Source of the DNA: Orbus sasakiae
GTDB lineage: Bacteria > Pseudomonadota > Gammaproteobacteria > Enterobacterales > Orbaceae
Length of the DNA: 64,000 nucleotides
Direction: 5' to 3'
Assembly (NCBI RefSeq): GCF_039542345.1
Contig: NZ_BAABHY010000001.1
Location: forward strand, 930,001 to 994,000
Each line of letters begins with the position of its first letter. Within the stretch, counting starts at the first letter, position 1. The notes under the pieces are model-generated. The model did no database searches, was not told the DNA's origin, and saw only the letters and a list, made by a program, of their open reading frames with translations. The translations under genes and the position numbers were made by a program. Shown in pieces: positions 27,687 to 37,073 of this stretch.

Positions 27687-29192
27687 ATGAAAAAAACAAA
27701 GAAAACTCGAAATAAACCATTAAATATTAATGATATAACCATTATTGATGATGGAAAACTTAAAAAAGCAATTACCGCTGCAGCACTGGGTAATGCGATG
27801 GAATGGTTTGACTTTGGTGTATATGGCTTCTTAGCTTATATTCTGGGTCAAGTCTTCTTTCCTGACGCATCACCGAGTGTACAGATGATAGCTGCATTGG
27901 CCACGTTTTCTGTTCCATTTTTAGTACGTCCGCTAGGTGGTGTCGTATTTGGTATCTTAGGTGACAAATTCGGTCGTCAAAAAGTGCTTTCAGTTACGAT
28001 CATTATCATGGCAATTAGTACATTCTGTATTGGTTTAATCCCATCATATGCAGCAATCGGTATTTGGGCTCCAATTCTCTTACTACTAGCTAAACTTGCG
28101 CAAGGTTTCTCGATCGGTGGCGAGTATTCCGGTGCAGCTATTTTCGTTGCTGAATATTCACCAGACCGCAAACGTGGCTTTATGGGGAGTTGGCTTGATT
28201 TTGGTTCCATTGCGGGATTCTTATTAGGTGCTGGATTTGTCGTTTTATTATCAAGTTTGCTTGGTGAAGCCCGATTACATGATTGGGGTTGGCGTATTCC
28301 GTTCTTTTTAGCCTTGCCACTGGGTTTTATTGGCCTCTATTTACGTCATGCTTTAGAAGAAACCCCTGCGTTTCAGCAGCATGTTGATAATTTAGAAAAG
28401 AATGAAAAAATAAATAGTGATCATCAACCGAAAGTGTCGCTTAAAGAAATTGCAACCAAATATTGGAAAAGTCTCGCTGTGTGTGTGGGGTTAGTCATTG
28501 TCACGAACGTCACTTACTATATGTTATTAACCTATATGCCAAGTTACTTATCACACAATTTACATTACAGTGCAGATCATGGTTTGTTAATTATCATTGC
28601 GATTATGGTAGGGATGTTATTTGTTCAGCCAGCGATTGGTTTATTAAGTGATAAAATCGGACGTAAACCGTTTGTCATTGGGGGGAGTATTGGCCTACTA
28701 TTATTCACGTATCCTGCTTTTATTATGATTAACAGTGATATGGTTGGATTTATCTTTTTAGGGTTACTTGTTTTAGCCATCTTATTAAACTGTTTTATTG
28801 GCGTAATGGCATCAATATTGCCCGCAATTTTCCCAACAAACGTCCGTTACAGTGCATTAGCCATATCATTTAATATTTCAGTGCTTGTTGCGGGGGCAAC
28901 GCCAACGGCAATAGCATGGTTGGTTGAAACAACCGGTAATTTATACATGCCAGCATTTTATTTAATGGTCGTGGCGGTAATTGGTATAGTGACTGGATTA
29001 AAAATGAAAGAGACGGCCAACAAGCCTTTACGTGGTGCGACGCCTGCAGCATCAGATCGAAGTGAAGCGAAACAAATTCTTTCAGAACACTATGATAATA
29101 TTGAGCAAAAAGTCGAAGATATTGAACAACAACTCAAAGAATTGGAAAAGAAACGTCAGGATTTAATTGATCAGCATCCTAAACTGGATTAA
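27687..29192 (+). CDS. proP: Proline/glycine betaine osmosensing symporter ProP
   Basis: 501 residues, a 12-helix MFS transporter nearly identical in layout to E. coli ProP. It has ITAAALGNAMEWFDFGVYGF, GDKFGRQK, FSIGGEYSGAAIFVAEYSP and ALEETPAFQQHVD. The C-terminal coiled coil (EHYDNIEQKVEDIEQQLKEL) sets the osmotic threshold in E. coli and is retained here. It imports compatible solutes with protons under osmotic stress. A hairpin AATCTCT-TTT-AGAGATT (27652-27668) lies just before the ribosome binding region AAAGG. Upstream are two near-copies of TTAGCAAAT (about 27590-27630), possible operator halves. A strong terminator follows. Confidence 0.97.
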   Translation: MKKTKKTRNKPLNINDITIIDDGKLKKAITAAALGNAMEWFDFGVYGFLAYILGQVFFPDASPSVQMIAALATFSVPFLVRPLGGVVFGILGDKFGRQKVLSVTIIIMAISTFCIGLIPSYAAIGIWAPILLLLAKLAQGFSIGGEYSGAAIFVAEYSPDRKRGFMGSWLDFGSIAGFLLGAGFVVLLSSLLGEARLHDWGWRIPFFLALPLGFIGLYLRHALEETPAFQQHVDNLEKNEKINSDHQPKVSLKEIATKYWKSLAVCVGLVIVTNVTYYMLLTYMPSYLSHNLHYSADHGLLIIIAIMVGMLFVQPAIGLLSDKIGRKPFVIGGSIGLLLFTYPAFIMINSDMVGFIFLGLLVLAILLNCFIGVMASILPAIFPTNVRYSALAISFNISVLVAGATPTAIAWLVETTGNLYMPAFYLMVVAVIGIVTGLKMKETANKPLRGATPAASDRSEAKQILSEHYDNIEQKVEDIEQQLKELEKKRQDLIDQHPKLD

Positions 29193-29201
29193 AAAACCAA
29201 T

Positions 29202-29230
29202 AAAGCGACATACTTATGTCGCTTTTTTTT
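29202..29230 (+). terminator. Intrinsic terminator of proP
   Basis: AAAGCGACATA and TATGTCGCTTT form a perfect 11-bp stem with a 2-nt loop, followed by eight T residues. It is a textbook rho-independent terminator. Confidence 0.92.
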
Positions 29231-29361
29231 GCCGCTTATTTAAGCATTCCTATATTCCATTTAGTTATAACAATATAAAAACTCCATATTGGACGCTGAT
29301 TGTTTAATCTTCAATAATGCTTTCATCATAATTAATTAAAAGCACATGTATTGAGGATGAG

Positions 29362-30735
29362 ATGGCATCACATATTATAGATTTTTTGATTTTAGGTAAC
29401 AATTTTGGGACCCAAGAGATGCGAGATGTGTGGTCTGAACAAAATCGCCTAAAACATCATGTCGCCATTGAAGTGGCTTTAGCTCAAGCTGAAGGTGAAT
29501 TCGGTATCATCCCAAAGCATATTGCAGAGACCATCATGGAAAAAGCGGATGCCGATAAACTTGATATTCAAGATATCGCTAAAGCTGTCGCCCAAGCAAA
29601 GCATTCATTAATGCCAACCATTAATGCTATCGAAAAACAAGTCGGTGAAGCGGGGCAATACATTCACTATGGTGTTACAACCCAGGATATTGTTGATACT
29701 GGTACTGTTTTACAATTAAAACAAGCTTTTGATATTGTGCAACGTGATACACGTTTAATAGCCCTAGAATTGAAACAGTTAGCAAAACGATATCAGTACA
29801 CCCCAATGGTTGGACGTACACATGGTATGCAAGCATTACCCACAACGTTTGGCTTCAAATTAGCCGTATGGTTAGATGAGTTTGTACGTCATTTAACTCG
29901 TCTGGATGAAATCAAAGAACGTGTCTTAGTGGGTAACATTAATGGGGCAATTGGCACCTATTCGTCATTTGGTGTAGATGGCCCACAGGTAGAAGAACGT
30001 ACTTTAACGATTTTAGGTCTCAATACACCGAATATCAGCTGGCAATCAGCACGAGATCGATTTTCAGAATATGCATCGGTCGTTGCATTAATTAGTGGTA
30101 CTCTGGGCAAAATAGGTAATGAATTTTATAACCTAATGCGCACCGAGATTAACGAAATTGAAGAACCCTTTTCTGAAGGAAAAATTGGCTCAACCACCAT
30201 GCCTCATAAACGAAATCCGGCTGCATTAGAAGGGTTAGCTAGCTTAACACCACCCATTTTAAAAAGTGTCGCATTAATTCATGAATCAATGAAAGTTGAA
30301 CACGAACGTGATGCAATGAGTTGGCGGGCAGAATGGATTGCATTACCGGAAATTAATATTTATTTAGCTGCACAACTGCAAACCGCTTTACATGTTCTAA
30401 AAGGCATGACGGTTAATCAGCAGCAAATGCTTAAAAATCTTTCATTACAAAATGGTTTGTTACTTTCTGAGAAGGTCATGTTTGAATTAGGTAAACGGTT
30501 AGGCAAACAAACTGCACATCATTTAGTGTACCAATGTGCAATGCAAGCATTTGAGCAAAACCGACCCTTTGCGGAGCTATTGTTAGCTGATCCACAATTA
30601 CAAACGAAATTAAATGCAGATGAATTAACCCAATGGCTTGATCCAATGAATTATTTAGGCTCAGCGCCACAAAAAGTCGATAGTGTGATCCGCTTTGCGG
30701 AACAATCAGGCTTGTTAAGTGGTGATAAATCATGA
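29362..30735 (+). CDS. Fumarase/aspartase-superfamily C-N lyase (adenylosuccinate/CMLE-like; candidate iminodisuccinate-type lyase)
   Basis: 457 residues. The three conserved regions of the superfamily are present: YGVTTQDIVDTG, VGRTHGMQALP and the signature loop GSTTMPHKRNP (residues 276-286). The usual loop has two Ser (GSS); the second is Thr278 here. The protein resembles Bacillus-type PurB and carboxymuconate cycloisomerase, not E. coli PurB, and its neighbours are not purine genes, so a housekeeping PurB role is unlikely. Superfamily members cleave succinyl-N bonds to release fumarate. Context with an MmgE/PrpD gene and an amino acid importer suggests an N-substituted aspartate as substrate. 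A possible promoter is TTGGAC (29289), 18 bases, AATAAT. GAGG precedes the ATG. Confidence 0.8.
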   Translation: MASHIIDFLILGNNFGTQEMRDVWSEQNRLKHHVAIEVALAQAEGEFGIIPKHIAETIMEKADADKLDIQDIAKAVAQAKHSLMPTINAIEKQVGEAGQYIHYGVTTQDIVDTGTVLQLKQAFDIVQRDTRLIALELKQLAKRYQYTPMVGRTHGMQALPTTFGFKLAVWLDEFVRHLTRLDEIKERVLVGNINGAIGTYSSFGVDGPQVEERTLTILGLNTPNISWQSARDRFSEYASVVALISGTLGKIGNEFYNLMRTEINEIEEPFSEGKIGSTTMPHKRNPAALEGLASLTPPILKSVALIHESMKVEHERDAMSWRAEWIALPEINIYLAAQLQTALHVLKGMTVNQQQMLKNLSLQNGLLLSEKVMFELGKRLGKQTAHHLVYQCAMQAFEQNRPFAELLLADPQLQTKLNADELTQWLDPMNYLGSAPQKVDSVIRFAEQSGLLSGDKS

Positions 30736-31271
30736 TAATTCGACAAATTACATTAGATGATCAGCAACAATATTTAGAACTGATTCATAAAGCTTATCAA
30801 TCGGTTGAAGCGCTTGGTATCCACTTCGCAGCAGCAACTGCGGATTTAGATTTTATTTGTGAACACATTACTAACAATGCGGTATACGGCTTACAAAAAA
30901 GTGGTCAATTAGTTTCTACATTAAGTATTCGTTTCCCGTGGGGCAACAATCCCGGTCCATATGGCTTACCTCATTTAGGATGGTTTGCTACGGATCCAGA
31001 TTATAAGCAACTGGGTTTAGGGAACGAATTAATGCAATGGGTTGAAGAGCATATTTTAATTAATGTGCTCAAAGCACCAGCCGTCACGTTAGGCACCGCC
31101 GAAAATCATCCATGGTTAATTAAAATGTATGAAAAGTATCATTTTAGACGCATTGGTCATGCAAATTTAGGCCATGGTCATACTACCATTTATCTACAAA
31201 AAATTTTGAATGAAGCGTTATATCAAAACTGGCAAAATCGCCAATGTCAAACTAACCCCCAAATAGTATGA
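30732..31271 (+). CDS. GNAT family N-acetyltransferase
   Basis: 179 residues. The acetyl-CoA-binding turn QLGLGNELMQWVE follows the beta strand GWFATDPDYK, the usual GNAT motif A, and the end VTLGTAENHPWLIKMYEKYHFRRIG is motif B. The ATG overlaps the lyase stop (ATGA), so translation is coupled. It probably acetylates a small amine that is a substrate or product of this operon, either to detoxify it or to protect a free amino group. The substrate cannot be read from sequence. Confidence 0.85.
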   Translation: MIIRQITLDDQQQYLELIHKAYQSVEALGIHFAAATADLDFICEHITNNAVYGLQKSGQLVSTLSIRFPWGNNPGPYGLPHLGWFATDPDYKQLGLGNELMQWVEEHILINVLKAPAVTLGTAENHPWLIKMYEKYHFRRIGHANLGHGHTTIYLQKILNEALYQNWQNRQCQTNPQIV

Positions 31272-31279
31272 GGTGAGAT

Positions 31280-32059
31280 ATGAAAAAAAATTGGTTCGTT
31301 GCGGTATTCATCGCAGCTGCGGTATTAGTGGGGTGTGATAATCAAAATAGCAAAACTGATAATCAACCACGCACATTGAAAATTGGCTCAACGGGTCAAA
31401 GTTATCCAAATGGATTTAAACAAGAAGGTAAATTGGTCGGTTTTGATGTTGAGGTCACTGAAGCGATAGCTAAAGAACTGGGTTATAACATTGAATGGGT
31501 TACGGCTGAATTTGGTGGTTTAATGGCTCAATTAGAAGCAGGGCGTTTAGATACCGTAGCTAATGCTGTTGCAGTGACAGAAGCTCGAGTACAAAAATAC
31601 AATTTTACAGTGCCATATAGCTTTTATGGTAGTCAAATTGTGACCAATCAAAAAAATACGGATATCAACACCCTTGACGATTTGAAAGGAAAGACCATTT
31701 CTGGCGTATTAGGCTCAAATCATATTGCGGTATTAAAAAATGCATTTCCGGATGATCAAGTCAAGATCAGAACATATGAGACACGAGATGGAGCGATGTA
31801 TGATTTAGTTTATAACCGTGTTGATGGTTATGTTAACTCAAAACCGATTTTACTCGCAGAAATTAAGCGTAACAATTTACCGTTTAAACTGGTTGGAGAA
31901 CCGCTTGTTATTGAACAAGTTGCATACCCATTTAATAAGAATGAGCAGGGTGAGCAGTTGCGTAATCAATTTAACCAGGCTATTGATAAATTACAAAAAG
32001 ACGGTGTAATTAGTCAAATTGCAATCAAATATTATGGTCAAAATATTAGCAAACCATAG
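31280..32059 (+). CDS. Polar amino acid ABC transporter substrate-binding lipoprotein
   Basis: 259 residues, family 3 solute-binding protein. The signal ends in the lipobox VLVGC. GKLVGFDVEVTEAIAKELG, GRLDTVANAVAVTEARVQKYN and LKGKTISGVLGSNHIAVLKN are in the expected order, with the Arg that grips the ligand carboxylate in TEARVQK. The nearest known style is the cystine/glutamine group. At the position where most members carry an Asp that binds the ligand amino group (usual VNDR/VxxD), this protein has Ser187 (VNSK). That suggests a ligand without a free primary amine. Confidence 0.88.
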   Translation: MKKNWFVAVFIAAAVLVGCDNQNSKTDNQPRTLKIGSTGQSYPNGFKQEGKLVGFDVEVTEAIAKELGYNIEWVTAEFGGLMAQLEAGRLDTVANAVAVTEARVQKYNFTVPYSFYGSQIVTNQKNTDINTLDDLKGKTISGVLGSNHIAVLKNAFPDDQVKIRTYETRDGAMYDLVYNRVDGYVNSKPILLAEIKRNNLPFKLVGEPLVIEQVAYPFNKNEQGEQLRNQFNQAIDKLQKDGVISQIAIKYYGQNISKP

Positions 32060-32143
32060 TTGTTGTCATAAATCATAACTGGCATTGTTGCTTACGATAG
32101 TGCCATAAATAAAATACTGAAAGATGGATAAAGGGAAATAATT

Positions 32144-32815
32144 ATGCAATTTGATACTCAGTACTTTTTTAGTGTGTTTCCTGAGATATTACCGTATTTC
32201 CCTATCACGTTATTTATCTCCATCGTATCGATGTTTTTTGCTATGCTGCTTGGGTTATGTATTGCATTACTTCGTATTGATAAAATTATCATCATTGATC
32301 CGTTGTTGGCATTATATGTTTCATTATTTCGAGGGATTCCCTCTGTCGTCTTATTATTTATTATCTACTATGGATTACCTCAATTATTTCCAAGTTTAAC
32401 CTCAATGGGGGCGATGACCGCAGCTATCATCTGCTTTAGTCTTAAATTTGCCGCTTATCTATCAGAAATTTTTAGAGCTGGATTAGAATCGGTTGACCAT
32501 GGACAAAAAGAAGCGGGCCTAACCGTTGGCCTTAACTATTTTCAGCTTTACCGGGATATTATTTTACCGCAAGCCTTTGTTAATGCTTTACCAGCAACCG
32601 GAAATATGTTCATTTCACTTTTAAAAGATTCATCGGTAGCCTTTTTTGTTGGGGTATCAGAACTTTTGGCAGCTGGGAAATTATTAACCACATCCTCTTA
32701 TAAATTTTTTGAAACCTATCTGGCTGTTGGATTAGTGTATTGGGCCGCCGTTGTTATCTATTCGGGACTACAAAAAGTATTGGAAACCCGTTTAAGTTTG
32801 CCATATAAACGTTAG
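32144..32815 (+). CDS. Polar amino acid ABC transporter permease
   Basis: 223 residues with about five membrane helices and the HisM/GlnP-type EAA loop (GQKEAGLTVGLNYFQLYRDI less its last residues, ending ILPQAF) that docks the ATPase. It is the only permease gene in the operon, so it would work as a homodimer. It starts 84 bases after the binding protein gene and ends 8 bases before the ATPase gene. Together the three genes form a complete importer. Confidence 0.92.
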   Translation: MQFDTQYFFSVFPEILPYFPITLFISIVSMFFAMLLGLCIALLRIDKIIIIDPLLALYVSLFRGIPSVVLLFIIYYGLPQLFPSLTSMGAMTAAIICFSLKFAAYLSEIFRAGLESVDHGQKEAGLTVGLNYFQLYRDIILPQAFVNALPATGNMFISLLKDSSVAFFVGVSELLAAGKLLTTSSYKFFETYLAVGLVYWAAVVIYSGLQKVLETRLSLPYKR

Positions 32816-32823
32816 GATTTATT

Positions 32824-33576
32824 ATGATAGAGGTTAAACAGTTAATTAAAAAATTTGGTGATAATACCGTATTAGCGGGTATTAATTTCCATGTTAATCA
32901 AGGCGAGGTTGTCGCAATTATTGGCCCATCAGGATCAGGGAAATCAACGTTATTACGTTGCCTGAATTTACTTGAAAAACCTCAGAGTGGTATTATTACG
33001 ATTGGCGATGTCGTACTCAATGCTAAGCACTATAGCCGACAAGATGAACATCATTTACGTCATCAGTCTGCAATGGTATTTCAACACTATAATTTATTTA
33101 AAAATAAAACGGCGTTAGCGAATATCACAGAAGCTTTAGTTGTTGCTCAAAAATGGGGTAAAAAAGAGGCGCATCAAGAAGGACTTAGGTTGCTTGAACA
33201 AGTTGGATTACTTGCCCAAGCTAATCAATATCCTATAACGCTTTCTGGTGGACAGCAACAACGTGTTGCAATAGCGAGAGCATTAGCTGTTAAACCAAAA
33301 GTATTACTATTTGATGAACCGACTTCGGCACTCGATCCTGAAAAAGTTCATGAAGTATTACAGGTTATTCATAAGCTAGCCAATAATAATACGACCATGG
33401 TGATTGTGACCCATGAAATGGAATTTGCAAAACAGGTTGCTGATCGTGTTATTTTTATGGCTGAAGGACATATTGTCGAAGAGGGCTCGGCTATTGATGT
33501 GTTAGAAAGACCAAAGCAGCCACAAACACAGCGGTTTTTAAGGCAATTATCCGAAACAATTGAATTTGAAATCTAG
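32824..33576 (+). CDS. Polar amino acid ABC transporter ATP-binding protein
   Basis: 250 residues. Walker A GPSGSGKSTLLR, the Q-loop MVFQHYNLFKNKTALANI, signature LSGGQQQRVAIAR, Walker B LLFDEPTSALD and the switch His in VTHEMEFAKQ are all intact. It belongs to the GlnQ/TcyN group and energises the permease just upstream. The next gene follows after 8 bases. Confidence 0.94.
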   Translation: MIEVKQLIKKFGDNTVLAGINFHVNQGEVVAIIGPSGSGKSTLLRCLNLLEKPQSGIITIGDVVLNAKHYSRQDEHHLRHQSAMVFQHYNLFKNKTALANITEALVVAQKWGKKEAHQEGLRLLEQVGLLAQANQYPITLSGGQQQRVAIARALAVKPKVLLFDEPTSALDPEKVHEVLQVIHKLANNNTTMVIVTHEMEFAKQVADRVIFMAEGHIVEEGSAIDVLERPKQPQTQRFLRQLSETIEFEI

Positions 33577-33584
33577 GTAGCAAT

Positions 33585-34943
33585 ATGACCGATCTTAATC
33601 AGCTTAGCTTAACGGATCATTTGATTAAAAAAATTTTACTAAGCCAGCCGTTACATAATAAAGCAGCCAAAGATGCGGCAATACAAGGTATTGTTGACTA
33701 TTTTGCATCGAGTTTACAAGCTCGACATCATACTGACTGTCAAAAATTATGGCAGTGGATACAGTCAGAAGGTGGCACCGCTAATAGTTGGTTAGTCGGT
33801 CAGTCGCAGCATGCCACAGCTCGACAAGCTGCGTTATATAATGGTTTACAAGCTCATGTGCTTGATTATGATGATGTCCATGCTGATGTGAGGGGGCATC
33901 CCTCGGCAGTCATTTTATCGGCACTACTGGCCAGTCTACAGTCTGCTGATTTACCGACTGATCGATTTTTATCAGCGTATATTATTGGTATTGAATTGAT
34001 GGCCCATTTAGGTAAAGCGGTTGGGACAGAACATTACCAAAAAGGATGGCACAATACCGCAACACTAGGCGGTATTGCCGCTACTGCAGCAATTTGTTAT
34101 TACCATAATTATGCATTTATTAAAGATGCGTTAGCATTAGCCACAACACAAGCATGTGGATTAAGGCTGGTTTTTGGAAGTGCAATAAAACCATTACATG
34201 CTGGCATGGCGGCCCAAATAGCGATTCAATCCTGCCAATGGGCGCAGGCTGGCTTAACGGCCGATTGTGACTTTTTAGATGAAAAATCAGGATTCTTAGC
34301 AGTATATGGCCAAGGTAATCATGCCTTAAACTTAGATAGATGGGGAGAGCCATGGCGAATCGTCAAACCTGGTTTATGGTTTAAACAGTATTCTTATTGT
34401 TCTGCTGCTTCCTATGTTGCTGATGCTACCCAATTAATACTCAAACAACATCAATTTTCACTCACTCAAATCGATGATATTAAAATTATTTTTTCTGCTC
34501 GGGGGGATGAGGCATTGATTTATCAAAGCGTCACTCATCACAGTCAAGGTCGTTTTTCAGCAGAATATATTGTCGCCTCATTACTATTAGGTCGTCCATT
34601 AACGTTTGATAGTTTTAATAATGATCCCATTGATGAACCCTTAAACATAATGATGGCAAAGGTAAGGCGTGAGTATGATCACAAAACCACGCAACGTTAT
34701 GCAACTGTATTAATCCAATTAAAAAATGGTCAACAACTTTCACAACAGATCGTTTATCCCAAAGGGAGCCCAAATAATTCTTATTCTAAAATAGAATTAA
34801 AACAGAAATTTTTTAATTCTATTTTAGATAAGCAAGCAGCACAATACGCCTATGATTTATTAATGAAGTTTACTGAGCAAACAAATATCAACAGTATTAT
34901 CCATCCATTAAGCGATTTATTTATTCGACACAAAATTAGTTAA
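33585..34943 (+). CDS. MmgE/PrpD family protein (candidate epimerase or dehydratase)
   Basis: 452 residues, two-domain MmgE/PrpD fold. It has AALYNGLQAHVLDYDDVHAD and RGHPSAVILSALLA near the N-terminus, LATTQACGLRLVFGSAIKPL and the AGMAAQIA segment in the helical domain, and KQYSYCSAASYVADA in the small domain. Known members include 2-methylcitrate dehydratase, cis-aconitate decarboxylase and iminodisuccinate epimerase. No prpB, prpC or acn-like gene is nearby, which argues against the methylcitrate cycle. With a superfamily C-N lyase in the same operon, an epimerase acting before the lyase is the most attractive reading. Its 3' end overlaps the convergent FUSC gene by 8 bases. Confidence 0.85.
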   Translation: MTDLNQLSLTDHLIKKILLSQPLHNKAAKDAAIQGIVDYFASSLQARHHTDCQKLWQWIQSEGGTANSWLVGQSQHATARQAALYNGLQAHVLDYDDVHADVRGHPSAVILSALLASLQSADLPTDRFLSAYIIGIELMAHLGKAVGTEHYQKGWHNTATLGGIAATAAICYYHNYAFIKDALALATTQACGLRLVFGSAIKPLHAGMAAQIAIQSCQWAQAGLTADCDFLDEKSGFLAVYGQGNHALNLDRWGEPWRIVKPGLWFKQYSYCSAASYVADATQLILKQHQFSLTQIDDIKIIFSARGDEALIYQSVTHHSQGRFSAEYIVASLLLGRPLTFDSFNNDPIDEPLNIMMAKVRREYDHKTTQRYATVLIQLKNGQQLSQQIVYPKGSPNNSYSKIELKQKFFNSILDKQAAQYAYDLLMKFTEQTNINSIIHPLSDLFIRHKIS

Positions 34944-36897
34944 TGCTTTGTTTTAACTCACTAATATAGTCAAAAAATGGCTGACTTTCATTAAGTGAAT
35001 CAACTAACATTTCAGCAATACGACGAATATCGATACTTTGAATATGAAGTATCTGTTTATTGAGCTCATTAATAATCGTTAAATTACCTTTCGGTTTTAG
35101 CGATAAAATATATAAAATTGTTTTAATTTGAATATAACTCGTATGATCCAAATTAGGTTGTTCTAACTTAGCATGCAACATCGTAATCGCATAACCTACA
35201 TTAAGCGTTGATAATAGACCATTTGGTGCACTATCACCCACTTTACCCGCTCGGCTTAAATGCAACATAAGACGCAGTAATTGTCGAGTGGATTGTTGAT
35301 ACCAGTTTTTATTAACCGCATCTTGCGCAGCAATAATTCGATCTAAATCACGTTGGATTGATAAAATGGCATTGAGTGCTTGTTTGTCAGGTTTACGGGG
35401 CAACAAGATGAAAATACCACAAATTAGCCCCGCACTGAGTACATAAATTAATCCCGTATTTAAAATAGTTAGTGCGGGATCGGATGCCATACCAATATGC
35501 CCAACAAATAAAAATGCCATGTTGGCATCAATAGCCGCAATGGCTGTTTTGGGATGTGCTCGGCTAATTCCTGCTAACACCAAAAACGGTATCAAGGTCA
35601 CTAACAGCCAAAATGCATCAGGAATGTAAGGCTGCACCCCAAAACGGTATATCATGGCTAGGATGACGCCACTACACACCCCCATAAATAGTTTTGGGGC
35701 ATTATTTTGTGGAAAGGGAAAAGAGCCAAATACAATTGCAAAGATACTGATCCCTAAAGCGATTTGTTCTGCCATTTTTACGTGATAAAAATAGCAGGTT
35801 AAACTCACCACAAAAACAATAAAACTGGTAATCATGGCAATATTAATAGCAACACGCCAATCACGGTGAGGAAGTAATAGGGTGGATGTATAATTTTGTT
35901 TAATAAAATTTTGGTGCTGTTCTATGTTATTTAGTAGCGCATGTTCGGCTGCAAGTAATTGTTCAATGGTGTAAAGTAAGCGTTTAATTTCGGGTTCAAG
36001 TTCATTACTATCAATTTGCCATTTTTCAAAAAAGTTCGTATCTTTAATATCAAACGGCTGTTTTATACTGATTTGTTTTGATAGTGATAGCAGATCGTCG
36101 CTAAATTCAGCGGGTAAGACATTGCTACGCTGATTACGCGTTAAAATGGCTCGACTTGCAGCCATCACATCAAGCGAAGCGGCAATAATGGCATCAATAT
36201 AACGTAATTTACGGTTTTTATTAATTGAGCCAGCAGCAGCAATTGCGGCATTATCATTGATATCATTAATACTGGCTAAAATCGTTTGTTCAATATCATG
36301 ACACGCTTCTTTTGTATTTGCGGTTATAACTTGATGAGAGTAAAAAATAACATCACTGGTCAATAGGTGAATTTTTTGATAAAACGAGCGAATCGGAAAC
36401 TTAGGAATAAATAACGCTAAAACAATGGTCACGATAATGCAACCAATAAAGGTACAAACTACACGGGAAACGGCGAGATGAATCGTATCGGTGGGTGAAA
36501 TAATTGATGGAACTAATACGATCCCCATCGTTAATGCAATGGTAAAAAAACCATAACCCACGGTTCCTCTAAATACATGAGAGCAACTGGTTGTTACACC
36601 GATTAATACCGTAAAAATAACCAATTGAGCGATGGGGTGAATAGGGATAAGCAATATGCCAAAACCGATTGCCGCACCAACACACGTTCCTGTAAACCGA
36701 TAAATAGCCCGCTCTAATAATAAGCCACGAGTTGGTTGAAAAATTACCCATGCAGGCATGGCTGCCCAATAAGGATTAGGAATATTAAATAAAACGGCAA
36801 TACAAAATGCAAACCAAGATGAAAAAGCTAAGCATAAACCATAATACACAATAGGTCGCGTAAAAATGGGCTTAGTAATAAAGCGACTAAGAAACAT
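34936..36897 (-). CDS. FUSC family inner-membrane protein (aromatic acid exporter/AaeB-like)
   Basis: 653 residues in two repeats, each a bundle of about five to six membrane helices followed by a cytoplasmic stretch. The first is FCIAVLFNIPNPYWAAMPAW with RGLLLERAIYRFTGTCVGAA; the second is MITSFIVFVVSLTCYFYHV onward. This is the FUSC arrangement seen in AaeB and YccS. Members export aromatic carboxylic acids or act in envelope processes; the substrate here is unknown and no AaeA-like periplasmic adaptor is adjacent. It is convergent with, and overlaps by 8 bases, the MmgE/PrpD gene. Confidence 0.8.
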   Translation of the reverse strand: MFLSRFITKPIFTRPIVYYGLCLAFSSWFAFCIAVLFNIPNPYWAAMPAWVIFQPTRGLLLERAIYRFTGTCVGAAIGFGILLIPIHPIAQLVIFTVLIGVTTSCSHVFRGTVGYGFFTIALTMGIVLVPSIISPTDTIHLAVSRVVCTFIGCIIVTIVLALFIPKFPIRSFYQKIHLLTSDVIFYSHQVITANTKEACHDIEQTILASINDINDNAAIAAAGSINKNRKLRYIDAIIAASLDVMAASRAILTRNQRSNVLPAEFSDDLLSLSKQISIKQPFDIKDTNFFEKWQIDSNELEPEIKRLLYTIEQLLAAEHALLNNIEQHQNFIKQNYTSTLLLPHRDWRVAINIAMITSFIVFVVSLTCYFYHVKMAEQIALGISIFAIVFGSFPFPQNNAPKLFMGVCSGVILAMIYRFGVQPYIPDAFWLLVTLIPFLVLAGISRAHPKTAIAAIDANMAFLFVGHIGMASDPALTILNTGLIYVLSAGLICGIFILLPRKPDKQALNAILSIQRDLDRIIAAQDAVNKNWYQQSTRQLLRLMLHLSRAGKVGDSAPNGLLSTLNVGYAITMLHAKLEQPNLDHTSYIQIKTILYILSLKPKGNLTIINELNKQILHIQSIDIRRIAEMLVDSLNESQPFFDYISELKQSIN

Positions 36898-37073
36898 AAT
36901 ATATTATTCTTTTTATTAATTAATAGGGTTTGGATAGAGAGTCTTGAACGACTGTACAGGTAATATACTCTTTTTTATTGCATCAATGAAGAGTGTAATG
37001 AAAATATTCATCAGCCAATTGAGGCAATGAGTTATTTGCCATTCTCTCAATTGGTGATGTAATAACGATCAAA

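Noticed and set aside
29362..30735. Calling the lyase the housekeeping purB
   Set aside because: It is unlike E. coli PurB in its N-terminus and its operon contains no purine gene but an importer and an MmgE/PrpD gene.
33585..34943. Calling the MmgE/PrpD protein 2-methylcitrate dehydratase (prpD)
   Set aside because: No prpB, prpC or prpR neighbours; the family has several other activities.
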